From assembly GCA_016190625.1 (NCBI GenBank), contig JACPQF010000033.1:1-40861 (forward strand): 40,861 nucleotides of DNA, read 5' to 3'. The notes under the pieces are model-generated. The model saw only the letters and a program-made list of their open reading frames with translations. It was not told the origin of the DNA and made no database searches. The DNA is from Chloroflexota bacterium. GTDB taxonomy: Bacteria > Chloroflexota > Dehalococcoidia > JACPQF01. Position 1 is the stretch's first letter. Every line of letters begins with the position of its first letter. This document shows, piece by piece, positions 9,891-19,100 of this stretch. A program made the position numbers and the translations under genes.

Positions 9891-10431
9891 TCTCTCGCAT
9901 CGACTTGCGGGTATTCATCGACAGCTTCTGGATCTTGCGAAAAGCCTCCGTCTCCTTCAGCCCCTGTGTGTCCATCAGGACGCCCTTGGCCCGTTCCACG
10001 AGCTTACGGGTCTCCAGGGTTTCCCTCAGGTCGCCGACCTCCTTCTCTAGCGTCTTGAACTCCCTAAACCTGGCGAGGGCCACCTCGATGGCCGGCACCA
10101 GCTCGGATTCCCTGAACGGCTTGACGATGTAGCCAACCACTCCGGCCTCTTTGGCGCCCTCGATGAGCTCTTGCTGGCTGAAAGCGGTAAGCAGGAGGAC
10201 AGGGGCGATCCTTTCCTCAGTCAAGATTCTGGCAGCGGCGATCCCATCCAGATCGGGCATCTTGATATCCATGATGACCAGATCGGGCTTCAGCTCTCTC
10301 GCCAGATCTACGGCGGTCAGCCCGTCGCCGGCCTCGGCGATGACTTCATAGCCCTGGGCGGCCAGCATCTCCTTCATGTCCATGCGGATGATGGATTCGT
10401 CGTCCGCGATGATCAGTCGTGTCGGTGCCAA
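9850..10431 (-). CDS. pdtaR: Response regulator with C-terminal ANTAR RNA-binding domain (PdtaR-like)
   Basis: Receiver (LIIADDESIIRMDMKEML...PDLVIMDIKMPDLDG...LLTAFSQ...VGYIVKPF) plus ANTAR helix (LVERAKGVLMDTQGLKETEAFRKIQKLSMNTRKSMREIAEAIL). Confidence 0.87.
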   Translation of the reverse strand: MAPTRLIIADDESIIRMDMKEMLAAQGYEVIAEAGDGLTAVDLARELKPDLVIMDIKMPDLDGIAAARILTEERIAPVLLLTAFSQQELIEGAKEAGVVGYIVKPFRESELVPAIEVALARFREFKTLEKEVGDLRETLETRKLVERAKGVLMDTQGLKETEAFRKIQKLSMNTRKSMREIAEAILLAHEAEN

Positions 10432-10456
10432 ACTGATTCCTCCTCTAGTTTGCCGT

Positions 10457-11950
10457 CTATGCCTGCGACCTTCTCGGTGGAGCGACGACCTTAGGGAATG
10501 TAACGCGCGCAGTCACGCCCTGGCCGTTGGCGAACTCAAATCGGCCTTTCAAGTCCTCTTTTACCAGTGTGTTGATGATCTGCAATCCCAGATGGCTGCT
10601 GTCGCCCCGATCAAAGGGTCCGGGAAAGCCTGTTCCATCGTCGGCTATCTCGATGCACAATTGGTCGCCATGCTCCAATAATCTCACGACCACAGTACCT
10701 GCCGACCGCTCCGCGTAGCCGTGTTTCACGGCGTTCTGCAGCAACTCGTTCACGATCAGCGCGCAGGAGGTAGCTTGCTGGGCCGGAAGGTAGAGATTGG
10801 CGCCCTCGAGCTTAAGGCAAATGTTCTTGGACGGATCGATGATGCCGTGCGTGACCTCGTTGAGGATTCGCTGGCACACCTCCGTGATGTTGATGACGCT
10901 TTCCTGGTCGTGGCTCAGGAACTCGTGAACCACAGCTATGCTGAGGATCCTATTGATACTGCTGTCGAGCATTACCTCCACTTCGGGGATGCTGGCCCGG
11001 CGGGCTTGCAGCCGGAGTAAGGCGGCAATGGTCTGGAGGTTGTTCTTTACCCGATGGTGAATCTCCTGAATCATCGCCGATTTGATCTTTAGCGCCTGCT
11101 CTTGCTGCCTCTCCTCAGTAACGTCGTCTATGACGATGAACGCACCGCCATAGCGGGGGTTCGCCTTGAAACGCAGGGACAGCCAGGACGTCTCTTCGTC
11201 GGCCACGAGGGGAATGGCCTTCGTGACCAAGATCAGGTTGTTCATGGCGTTTTCTCGCTCGCTGCAGTTTCCGGATTCGAGAGCCTCGAAGAAGGTGCCT
11301 TCCTCCCGATCGGTGCCCGGCAAGGGAACTCCCAGCAGAGACCCGGAATAGCCGATCCGGCGAAACAGGGCTTCCGCCATCCTACTCGCGTATTGTATTT
11401 GCCCGGCTCCGTCGACGACAATAAGCCCGTCGTGTTCTCTCACTGCCGTGAGGGCGCCGGCCCCATCGATCTGGCCGGCAATGGCCATTTGCAGAATCAC
11501 GGCCAGCGCTTCCCTGAGCACGTGGCTCTTTCTCTTGAGACGCTCGTGCTCGGCCAAGTCAGCCTCGATGGCTAGAACCGCCATAACCTTTCCGTCCTGG
11601 GCCCGCAGAGGATGAACCTCGTGGGCGGTGCGGGCGGCCGTAGGTGAGCAGCGCGATCCCCGAGTTGCCCGGCCCCGTCTAAAGGTTTGAAAGACCAGCG
11701 GCTCGTTTTTCTTCCCGACCTGTTTCCCAACCAGTGGTGACGAGAAGACCGGCGGTGTCGTGTGAGGGCTGGCCTGAGCGATTACTATGGCGGTGTTTGG
11801 CTGCGTCCCCGGTGCGTATAGCAACAGGTCGGAATGCCAGAGATCCGCGAGTATGGGCAAGGTCTCCTCCACCTTGTGCAGGTAGACCGCATCGCACCGG
11901 GAAAGGCCGCTCAGTTCGTTGAGATATCTGTTCATAATGCACCGATGCAT
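10457..11950 (-). CDS. pdtaS: Sensor histidine kinase, HisKA_2/HWE-type (PdtaS-like)
   Basis: H-box IQEIHHRVKNNLQTIAALLRLQ, ATPase EIADDGTGFPGPFD; preceded by PAS/GAF-like region; adjacent to ANTAR regulator. Confidence 0.83.
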   Translation of the reverse strand: MHRCIMNRYLNELSGLSRCDAVYLHKVEETLPILADLWHSDLLLYAPGTQPNTAIVIAQASPHTTPPVFSSPLVGKQVGKKNEPLVFQTFRRGRATRGSRCSPTAARTAHEVHPLRAQDGKVMAVLAIEADLAEHERLKRKSHVLREALAVILQMAIAGQIDGAGALTAVREHDGLIVVDGAGQIQYASRMAEALFRRIGYSGSLLGVPLPGTDREEGTFFEALESGNCSERENAMNNLILVTKAIPLVADEETSWLSLRFKANPRYGGAFIVIDDVTEERQQEQALKIKSAMIQEIHHRVKNNLQTIAALLRLQARRASIPEVEVMLDSSINRILSIAVVHEFLSHDQESVINITEVCQRILNEVTHGIIDPSKNICLKLEGANLYLPAQQATSCALIVNELLQNAVKHGYAERSAGTVVVRLLEHGDQLCIEIADDGTGFPGPFDRGDSSHLGLQIINTLVKEDLKGRFEFANGQGVTARVTFPKVVAPPRRSQA

Positions 11951-12116
11951 TTCGACGAGGACGCTCTCGTCTTTGGTGGCGACAGCACCAACCGCAACCC
12001 ACTAACGTAACGATCGGCCACGGGAACTGATATCGTATGACACGACTAGATTACCGTTGAAATACGACAAGGCCGATTATAGCAAAGGCGATATGGTTTG
12101 ACAAGGGCTTCGGCGC

Positions 12117-12172
12117 GGTGCCCTCACCCTCTCCCATCCTTCTGCGGAAGGACGGGAGAGGGTGAGGGCACC
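12117..12172. repeat. Long inverted repeat (19-bp perfect outer arms) between divergent genes
   Basis: GGTGCCCTCACCCTCTCCC (12117-12135) and its exact reverse complement GGGAGAGGGTGAGGGCACC (12154-12172); inner TCCTTC-TGCG-GAAGGA extends the stem after one A/C mismatch. Confidence 0.85.
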
Positions 12173-12308
12173 CCGAACGACTTTCAGGGTAGGACACCGT
12201 CCAGGCGCGCTGTGGATCGCTTGCGGCGCGAGAATCCGAACCGCGTTCTTCCCGTCCCTTGACTCCTGGACGATTCATCTGTTAACCTCTCCCTGAGGAG
12301 GAATCACG

Positions 12309-13244
12309 TTGGCGACAAACACCAATCTGTTGGACGCCATTGGCCGAACGCCACTGGTGGAGCTCACCCGGTTGAGCCCCAAGCCGGAGGTTCGCCTGTT
12401 CGCCAAGCTGGAGGGGAATAACCCCACCGGCAGCTTGAAGGACCGGATCGCCAAGTACATGATCGAGGAGGCGGAGGCCAGCGGACGCCTGACGCGCGAC
12501 AAGATCATCGTCGAGGCGACGACGGGGAACACCGGCATCGCCCTGGCCATGGTAGGGCGCCAGAAGGGCTACCGGGTGCAGGTGGTCATGCCCGAGAACG
12601 TCATCCCCGAGATCAGGCTGCTCCTCGAGGCCTACGGGGCGGAGGTGGTCTGGGTGGGCAGCACCCTTGGCACAAAGGGGGCGATCGAGCGCGTCGAGCA
12701 GATGGCGGCTGACGAACGGTATTACGCTCCGCGCCAGTTCGCCAACCAAATCAATGCGCTGGCCCATTACGAGACCACCGGCGTGGAGATACTGGAGGAT
12801 CTAGCGGAGATAGACGCATTCCTCGCCGGCCTGGGCACGGGGGGAACGGTCATGGGCGTCGGGCGGAGGCTGAAGGAGCGGAATCCTCACACGCGAATCA
12901 TCGCCGTGGAGCCCCATCCGGAGAGCCTGGTCCACGGGCTGCGTAGTCTGGAGGAGGGCTTCATTCCCCCCATCCTCGACCTAAAGAAGCTAGACGGTAA
13001 GTTTGTGGTCACCAGCCGTGATGCCTTCGTGGCCACTCGCGCTCTCACCGAGATGGAGGGCATCTTTGCCGGCATCTCGTCCGGCGCCGTTCTCCACTGT
13101 GCCCTGCGGGTGGCCAGGCGGATGAAGCGGGGGAACATTGTCATGCTCTTTGCCGATGGCGGTTGGAAATACCTCAGCACCGGCCTCTGGACCAAGGACA
13201 TCGCCACCCTCGAGCAGGAGATCGAAGACAAGATCTGGTGGTAG
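12309..13244 (+). CDS. cysM: Cysteine synthase (PLP-dependent, CysM/CysK family)
   Basis: 311 aa; TPLVELTRLSP, EGNNPTGSLKDRIA (PLP Lys), EATTGNTGIALA, GLGTGGTVMGVGR; TTG start with GAGGAGG RBS. Confidence 0.9.
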   Translation: MATNTNLLDAIGRTPLVELTRLSPKPEVRLFAKLEGNNPTGSLKDRIAKYMIEEAEASGRLTRDKIIVEATTGNTGIALAMVGRQKGYRVQVVMPENVIPEIRLLLEAYGAEVVWVGSTLGTKGAIERVEQMAADERYYAPRQFANQINALAHYETTGVEILEDLAEIDAFLAGLGTGGTVMGVGRRLKERNPHTRIIAVEPHPESLVHGLRSLEEGFIPPILDLKKLDGKFVVTSRDAFVATRALTEMEGIFAGISSGAVLHCALRVARRMKRGNIVMLFADGGWKYLSTGLWTKDIATLEQEIEDKIWW

Positions 13245-13282
13245 GCTGAATGCCAGTGGCTCATGCTGGTAGAGCGAAGAGG

Positions 13283-13700
13283 TCAGCCAGTTGCAGCAAA
13301 GGCTTCGTGAAACGTCACGGTACCGCTGGCCTTGCTTTCCCCGAATGGCAACGCAAGGAAGTACTCTTGCGGAACGCCGTCAACAGCCAAGTCTGGGGGA
13401 CTCTGAAGCCGAAGCGTTCGTAGTAGCCAGGATCTCCAACGAGCACACAGCCTTTTGCGCCCAATGCTCTTAGCGAAGATAGACCTTCATAGATGAGGGA
13501 TTTTCCAATAGCTTGCCCCTGTAATTCCGGCAACACAGAGACGGGACCGGCACCGTACCAGCCCACGCTACCATCGGAAATGATCACAGGTGAGAAAGCT
13601 ATGTGGCCTACCACGTTGCTCCCGGATTCTGCAACCGAAAACTATCGCCTGGTCCTTTTCTTGCGGTGCGAGAAGTACCCGATGAAGATGGCAATACTTC
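13283..13700 (-). pseudogene. Degraded GNAT N-acetyltransferase
   Basis: VVGHIAFSPVIISDGSVGWYGAGPVSVLPELQGQAIGKSLI...GDPGYYERFGFR in one frame, then SPPDLAVDGVPQEYFLALPFGESKASGTVTFHEAFAATG* in another; upstream part (DQAIVF / VAESGSN) also out of frame. 5' boundary approximate. Confidence 0.65.
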
Positions 13701-13798
13701 ACAAATGACGGCGATTGGCGCACGGGATGCTTGGCGGGAACGTGCAAATACAGGCCGTTATGTGGTATATATGAGGCACCGCTCGATGGGGGTTGATA

Positions 13799-14440
13799 GT
13801 GAGTAGACGCAATACATGGGAATCGATATTGGGCCGGTTGCCCCGACTTAGAGTCGTTGGCATTCTTCTGGTCTTGGCCAGTGTAGTCTTTTCCTCGTTG
13901 GGCTGTGGCCCGTCCCAGACCGCGGCCCCTGGCGCGGTAGAGCACGTTAAAGGCAACCCGAACGCCCGCGTGGTCATTGAGGAGTGGACCGACTTGCAGT
14001 GACCGGCATGCGCAGCGGTCGCGCCGACGGTCCGTCGGTACATAGCCGAGCATGGCAATGATGTCAAGTTCGTCTTTCGTCACTTCCCCTTGAAGAACCA
14101 CGAGTTCGCCTTTGTCGCCGCCGAGGCGGTCGAGGCAGCCAACGAACAGGGCAAGTTCTGGGAGATGCAGGACAAGCTGCTGGCCGACCCGTCTCTGCTG
14201 AATCTTGTTTACATCGCGCGGACGGCGACGGAGCTCGGCCTGGACATGAAGCGATTCAACGCCGCTCTCGACGATCATAGATTCGCGCCCCGCATACAGA
14301 CCGACGTGGACGAGGGCAATCGCCTGGGTATCAACGCTACCCCAACCTTCATAGTCAACGGTCGCCAGTACCGCGGCGCTCCCTCCTACGAGCAACTGGA
14401 CGCGGCGGTGAAGGAGGCTCTCCAGCAAATCGGAAAGTGA
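13799..14440 (+). CDS. DsbA-like thiol oxidoreductase lipoprotein with in-frame TGA at the nucleophilic Cys position (probable selenoprotein, UPAC motif)
   Basis: ORFs 13793-14002 and 14090-14440 are in the same frame; read-through of TGA 14000-14002 gives ...VKGNPNARVVIEEWTDLQ[U]PACAAVAPTVRRYIAEHGNDVKFVFRHFPLKNHEFAF...GINATPTFIVNGRQYRG.... N-terminus is a signal peptide with lipobox-like SSLGC. Start GTG 13799 or TTG 13793. Confidence 0.8.
14024..14038 (+). promoter_or_regulatory. Candidate bacterial SECIS hairpin
   Basis: CCGACG-GUC-CGUCGG perfect 6-bp stem, loop GUC (GGUCC if the top pair opens), stem starting 21 nt after the TGA. Confidence 0.6.
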
Positions 14441-14590
14441 TCCTCCCCTGTCGGTTTCGTTTGTCACAAGAATCCCGCTCTCGCCAGCCAATCTGCCTCA
14501 ACTTGCGTCCGAGGGGCATTCCGTAGATAATACAACCTGGCAGCAGATACTGTAGGCGCCGGGGCGTCAGGCTTTCTCAGGCATCTGGCC

Positions 14591-14608
14591 GTCCTTCACG
14601 AGAAGGAC
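14591..14608 (+). other. Hairpin immediately upstream of the activase gene
   Basis: GTCCTTC-ACGA-GAAGGAC, 7-bp perfect stem, about 25 nt before the likely TTG start. Confidence 0.4.
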
Positions 14609-14633
14609 AGAAGGATTCTTGGAGGGTGTTGCA

Positions 14634-17600
14634 TTGCGTGACAACAGCGTAAGGCCGGCGGCGAATTGTGACGGCCAGCTCTATCTGGGCCTGGACATCG
14701 GCGCGGTTAACGCCAGGATCGCCGTGGCAGATGATGCAGGCAAGGTGGTGTATCTCGATTCCGAGCGCTCGATGAAGGGACCGGCTTCGGCGGTCTCGGT
14801 TTTGATCGATCGCCTCGGGAAAGCCTTGCCCGTGGCGAAGATCGCCGCCGCTGGCGTAACCGGCTCGGGCCGGCACATCTATGAGGGTCAAGACGGCTGG
14901 CAGGTGTTCACCTCGCCCTACGCGGCCATTGCGGGGCTGCTTTGGGATAGACCCGAAGCCAAGACGATCATCGCCATCGGCGGCCAGAGCTCTCTCGTGA
15001 TCGGTCTGGAGGACGGCATGGAGAAGCCCTGGCGGGTAGCGCGTTCTCCGCTGTGCGCCGCGGGCACCGGCCGGTTCCTCGAACAGCAGGCTTCTCGCCT
15101 GGGTATTCCCATCGACAAGTGCGGATCGCACGCTCTGGAATGGACCAAGGCGCCTCCCCGAGTTGCCGCCCGCTGCAGCGTGTTTGCCAAATCCGATCTA
15201 ATCCATCTCCAGCAGAAGGGATGGCCGGTTCCCGCCATGCTGGCCGGGCTGTCGGATAGTGTCGCCCGTATGATTCAGGCCCAGTGGAAGGATGAGTTCG
15301 TCTCCCCCATCTACTTTATCGGCGGCGTGGCGGCCAACGAAGGCGTCGTCCGGGCTATCGCTTCCGTTCTGGATAAGGAGGTTAGCGTTCCCCCAGACCC
15401 CGCCATGCGCGAGGCCATGGGCGCTGCCCTTCTCGCCAGGCAATCCCCTACCAAACCTGCTAGCCTCTGTCCTGCCGGCAATGGCGAGGCGGAGGCATAC
15501 ACCATCTCCCGCCGGCTGGCGCCCACCATCTCATCGAACGGCTGGAAACCCTGGCAAGCCGGGGACCGCGTCGTGGACGTCTACCTCGGCGTGGACGTGG
15601 GTTCGACCAGCACGAAGGCGGCGATCATCGATGCCAAAGGCTATGTTCTGGTCAAGAGCTATTTAATGACCGCCGGACAGCCGCTGGAAGCAATAAAACA
15701 AGTTATGGCGAACCTCGTTCCTCTGGTCGAGGGCAAGGTCCGGGTGAAGGCCGTGGGCGTTACGGGGTCGGGGCGCTACCTCGTGGGCAATTTCATTGGC
15801 GCAGACCTGATCAAAAACGAGATCACGGCGCAAACGCGGGCGGCCCTCCAGATAGACCCGCAGGTGAATACTGTCTTCGAGCTCGGCGGCCAGGATTCGA
15901 AGTTCGTCTATCTGGAAAACGGCACCGTCCTCGACTACCAGATGAACAAGGCCTGCGCTGCCGGAACGGGAAGCTTCATCGACGAGCTATCGGAGCAACT
16001 GTCCATTTCGACCCGCACGGGCGAGTTCGCCGAGTTGGCCTTCGCCGCGGAGAACCAGCTCGACCTGGGCGAGAGATGCGCCGCTTTCATGAGCCAGGCC
16101 GTCACCTCTGCTCAGCACGCCGGCGTCTCCTCGGAGGTCATCGTTTCCAGCCTCGCCACCTCGCTGGCCAAGAACTACCTCTCCAAGGTGGTTAGCGGCC
16201 GCCGGCTGGGCGATCGCATCTTCCTGACCGGCGCCGTCTTCTACAACGAGGCGGTGGTGTCGGCCTTCAAGTCGGAGTATCCCGGAAAGGTTTTTGTGGT
16301 GCCGGAGCATAAGGAGGTCACGGGCGCCATAGGAGCAGCGCTTCTGGCGATGGAAAGCGCTGCCGCCGGGAGTCAGTCGAAGTTTAAGGGCTTCTCGACG
16401 GTGGTGGCGGAGACCTACAAGCTCACTAACTTCAACTGCCATCGCTGCGAGCACAGTTGCTCTATCAGCATCATGACCACCGGCGGGGGCCAGCGCCTGT
16501 TCTATGGTTCCCGCTGCGACCTCTACGATGCCGCCTCCGGGCCCATCAAGAAGGGGAAGGTCTCGCCGCCTCCGACGCCCTTCACCACCAGAGAGGAGAT
16601 GCTCTTCGAGGACTACGATCCTGACAAGGGAACGGGTCCACTCGTCGGCGTCCCCCGTGCCCTGTTGACGCACGATCTGGCGCCGCTGTTTACCGGCTTC
16701 CTCAACGCCCTCGGCGTGCGGGTCCGTTACTCCTCGCCGACCAACAAGGGCCTCATCGAGAAATCGCTGGAGCAGGCCTACTCCGACAGTTGCTTTCCCG
16801 TTAAGCTGGTTCACGGCCACGTGGCCGAGCTGCTCGAGGAGGGAGCGGAATACATCCTGATTCCTAACGCCATCCGCATGGACAGGAAGGAAGGCGAGCA
16901 GGACCAGCGCTACTCCTGTCCCCTCATTCAGGGCGCTCCCTACATCGTTCGCTCGGTCTTCGGTCTGGGCGACCGGCTTCTGGATCCGATCATCGATCTG
17001 TCCCGTGACGACGAGATTGTAATCCGGAGCTTCGTCGACATAGCCCAGCGGCTGGGATTCGGCAAGGGTCAGGGGGAAAGCGCGGCCAGAGTGGGTCTGG
17101 CCAGGCAGCGACAGTTCGAGGCGAGGCTGCGGGAAGAGGGAAGACGAGTCATAGATGGCTTGAAGGGGAATCCCGATTCACTCGGTGTGGTTCTGCTCTC
17201 GCGGGCCTACAATGCTCAAGACGCGGGCGCCAATTTGGGGATGGCTTCAGAGCTACACAGACTGGGAGTGGTGCCTATCCCTCTGGATTTCCTCCCCCTG
17301 GAGACCGTGGACGTAAGGGAGATCTCCGACCGGCCCTATTGGAACTACGAGCGCAAGATCCTTGCTGCCGCCAAGATCATCGCCGGAAATCCGCAGCTCT
17401 TCGGACTCTTCCTCTCTAACTTCGGCTGTGGACCAAACTCCTTCATCGAGAACATCGTCGAGGACGTAATGGGGGGCAAGCCGCTGGGTCACATCGAGAT
17501 CGACGAGCACGCCGCCGAGGCCGGCTACATCACCCGCATCGAGGCGCTGGTTGATACCCTCAGGGGCTATCGTCGGGCCGGGTTGCAGTCGGCGGGAGAT

Positions 17601-18812
17601 CCGGAGAAGTATGGGCGGCGGGTGCCGACCTCAGTGCGGTCCGGCCAAAACATCCTGGTGGTCCGCATGTCTGACCACGCCGAAATAGCGGCGGCCGCCA
17701 TGCGCGCCTATGGCGTCAACGCCCAAGTGCTGCTCGAATCAGACGAGCGCAGCATGGCCCTGAGCAGGGACGTGACCAGCGGCAAGGAGTGCCTGCCTTT
17801 CCGCGATACTCTGGGAGTGTATCTGCGGCTTGCGGAGGACGGCCTCCTGCCGAAGAACGCCAGGGCTATCATGGCTGGCTCCTATGGACCCTGCCGGCTG
17901 GGGAAATACGCTCAGGAGCAGCAGAAGATCCTCGACGAGCGGGGAATACCGCTGGAGGTCATGACTACCGTCTCTAACAATGGCTATTCCGACATCGGCC
18001 TCGGCACCAAGTTCGAGCTTCTCGCCTGGCGGGGCATAGTGGCCAACGACCTGCTCCAGAAGATGCTCTGGCGAACCCGCCCTTACGAGCGTACGGTCGG
18101 CCAGGCTAACGAGATCTACGAGGAATACCTTGGCAGGTTGGTCAAGTCAACTGAGGGGCAGCAGTCCCCCGAGGGAATTCTCCAGGAGGCTATGGGGAGT
18201 TTCCAGGAGGTCCGCGACTCGTCACTGCCCCAGCGCCCTCTCGTAGGCATAAACGGCGAGATCTATTTACGAGCCAACCGTTTCTGCAATAAGGGCCTGG
18301 CCATGCTCTGTGAGTCCCACGGGCTGGAAGTGGAGATCTCCCCCATGTCCGAGTGGATCAACTATATCACCCTGCGGAATATCGAGGATGCGCTGGTGAA
18401 CAAGGACCTGCGCAAGCTGGCGAAGGGCTACCTGCGCAAGCTGGTCACCGGCTATCACGAGCGGCGCTCCTACGCCTGGGTCAAGGCGATGATCGAGGAG
18501 TCAGAGCCCGGTCCCTCCGTGCTGATGGCCACGTCCTCTCCCTATCTGCCCAGCCGCTGCGGCTCGGAGGCGGTCCTGTCGCTCGGAAGCGGCATCCGCC
18601 AACTGGCCGACCCCCACTTCGCTGCTGTCATCTCCGTGATGCCCCACGGCTGCATGCCCGGGGGCATCGTCGCCGCCGTCTCCGAGGCGATATCGAAGAA
18701 GCACGGCAACAAGCCCTGGATCAGCCTCACCTATGATGGCTTTGCCGATAAGGTCAATCCCGAGCGCATCGCCGACCTCGCCGAGCAGTTGAGGTACCGG
18801 CAAGCGAAATAG
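14634..18812 (+). CDS. Large BadF/BadG/BcrA/BcrD-type ATPase (acyl-CoA dehydratase activase) fused to DUF2229/HgdB-like domains
   Basis: Two ASKHA ATPase repeats (YLGLDIGAVNARIAV...LCAAGTGRFLEQQ; YLGVDVGSTSTKAAI...ACAAGTGSFIDELSEQL), Cys-rich NFNCHRCEHSCSI, dehydratase-like C-terminus. TTG 14634 preceded by GGAGGG; ORF opens at 14619. Confidence 0.88.
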   Translation: MRDNSVRPAANCDGQLYLGLDIGAVNARIAVADDAGKVVYLDSERSMKGPASAVSVLIDRLGKALPVAKIAAAGVTGSGRHIYEGQDGWQVFTSPYAAIAGLLWDRPEAKTIIAIGGQSSLVIGLEDGMEKPWRVARSPLCAAGTGRFLEQQASRLGIPIDKCGSHALEWTKAPPRVAARCSVFAKSDLIHLQQKGWPVPAMLAGLSDSVARMIQAQWKDEFVSPIYFIGGVAANEGVVRAIASVLDKEVSVPPDPAMREAMGAALLARQSPTKPASLCPAGNGEAEAYTISRRLAPTISSNGWKPWQAGDRVVDVYLGVDVGSTSTKAAIIDAKGYVLVKSYLMTAGQPLEAIKQVMANLVPLVEGKVRVKAVGVTGSGRYLVGNFIGADLIKNEITAQTRAALQIDPQVNTVFELGGQDSKFVYLENGTVLDYQMNKACAAGTGSFIDELSEQLSISTRTGEFAELAFAAENQLDLGERCAAFMSQAVTSAQHAGVSSEVIVSSLATSLAKNYLSKVVSGRRLGDRIFLTGAVFYNEAVVSAFKSEYPGKVFVVPEHKEVTGAIGAALLAMESAAAGSQSKFKGFSTVVAETYKLTNFNCHRCEHSCSISIMTTGGGQRLFYGSRCDLYDAASGPIKKGKVSPPPTPFTTREEMLFEDYDPDKGTGPLVGVPRALLTHDLAPLFTGFLNALGVRVRYSSPTNKGLIEKSLEQAYSDSCFPVKLVHGHVAELLEEGAEYILIPNAIRMDRKEGEQDQRYSCPLIQGAPYIVRSVFGLGDRLLDPIIDLSRDDEIVIRSFVDIAQRLGFGKGQGESAARVGLARQRQFEARLREEGRRVIDGLKGNPDSLGVVLLSRAYNAQDAGANLGMASELHRLGVVPIPLDFLPLETVDVREISDRPYWNYERKILAAAKIIAGNPQLFGLFLSNFGCGPNSFIENIVEDVMGGKPLGHIEIDEHAAEAGYITRIEALVDTLRGYRRAGLQSAGDPEKYGRRVPTSVRSGQNILVVRMSDHAEIAAAAMRAYGVNAQVLLESDERSMALSRDVTSGKECLPFRDTLGVYLRLAEDGLLPKNARAIMAGSYGPCRLGKYAQEQQKILDERGIPLEVMTTVSNNGYSDIGLGTKFELLAWRGIVANDLLQKMLWRTRPYERTVGQANEIYEEYLGRLVKSTEGQQSPEGILQEAMGSFQEVRDSSLPQRPLVGINGEIYLRANRFCNKGLAMLCESHGLEVEISPMSEWINYITLRNIEDALVNKDLRKLAKGYLRKLVTGYHERRSYAWVKAMIEESEPGPSVLMATSSPYLPSRCGSEAVLSLGSGIRQLADPHFAAVISVMPHGCMPGGIVAAVSEAISKKHGNKPWISLTYDGFADKVNPERIADLAEQLRYRQAK

Positions 18813-18879
18813 GTCTGCATGGTAGAGACGCGGCGTCCGCCGACGACGCAATTCGCGTGGGGGCGTATCCTTCCCCCGA

Positions 18880-18909
18880 GGGAGAATCCTTCCGCCGAAG
18901 GATTCTCCC
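18880..18909. repeat. Palindromic (REP-like) element
   Basis: GGGAGAATCCTT (18880-18891) / AAGGATTCTCCC (18898-18909), perfect 12-bp arms, followed by CTACG. Confidence 0.7.
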
Positions 18910-19100
18910 CTACGGCGATGGTGCTGCTGCCTACACCTTTCCTGAACCATCCGCAGCCACCTTGCAACTGGCCCGGTTCTTGCTGCGTTGGTGGCTGTGG
19001 GGTGGAGGGAGAACATTGCGGACCTCGCCTGGCGAGATTCCGCCGTTTCCAGGCAACAGTTTTGAGGTTCCCGGAATGAGTTTCAAGAAGGAGGAGTCTA

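Noticed and set aside
13568-14491. 307-aa minus-strand ORF spanning the DsbA-like gene and its TGA
   Set aside because: Low-complexity, basic/acidic shadow translation with no recognisable motif; the plus strand encodes clear DsbA-family sequence on both sides of the TGA.
15987-16820. 277-aa minus-strand ORF inside the activase gene
   Set aside because: Antisense shadow of a strongly supported BadF-type CDS.
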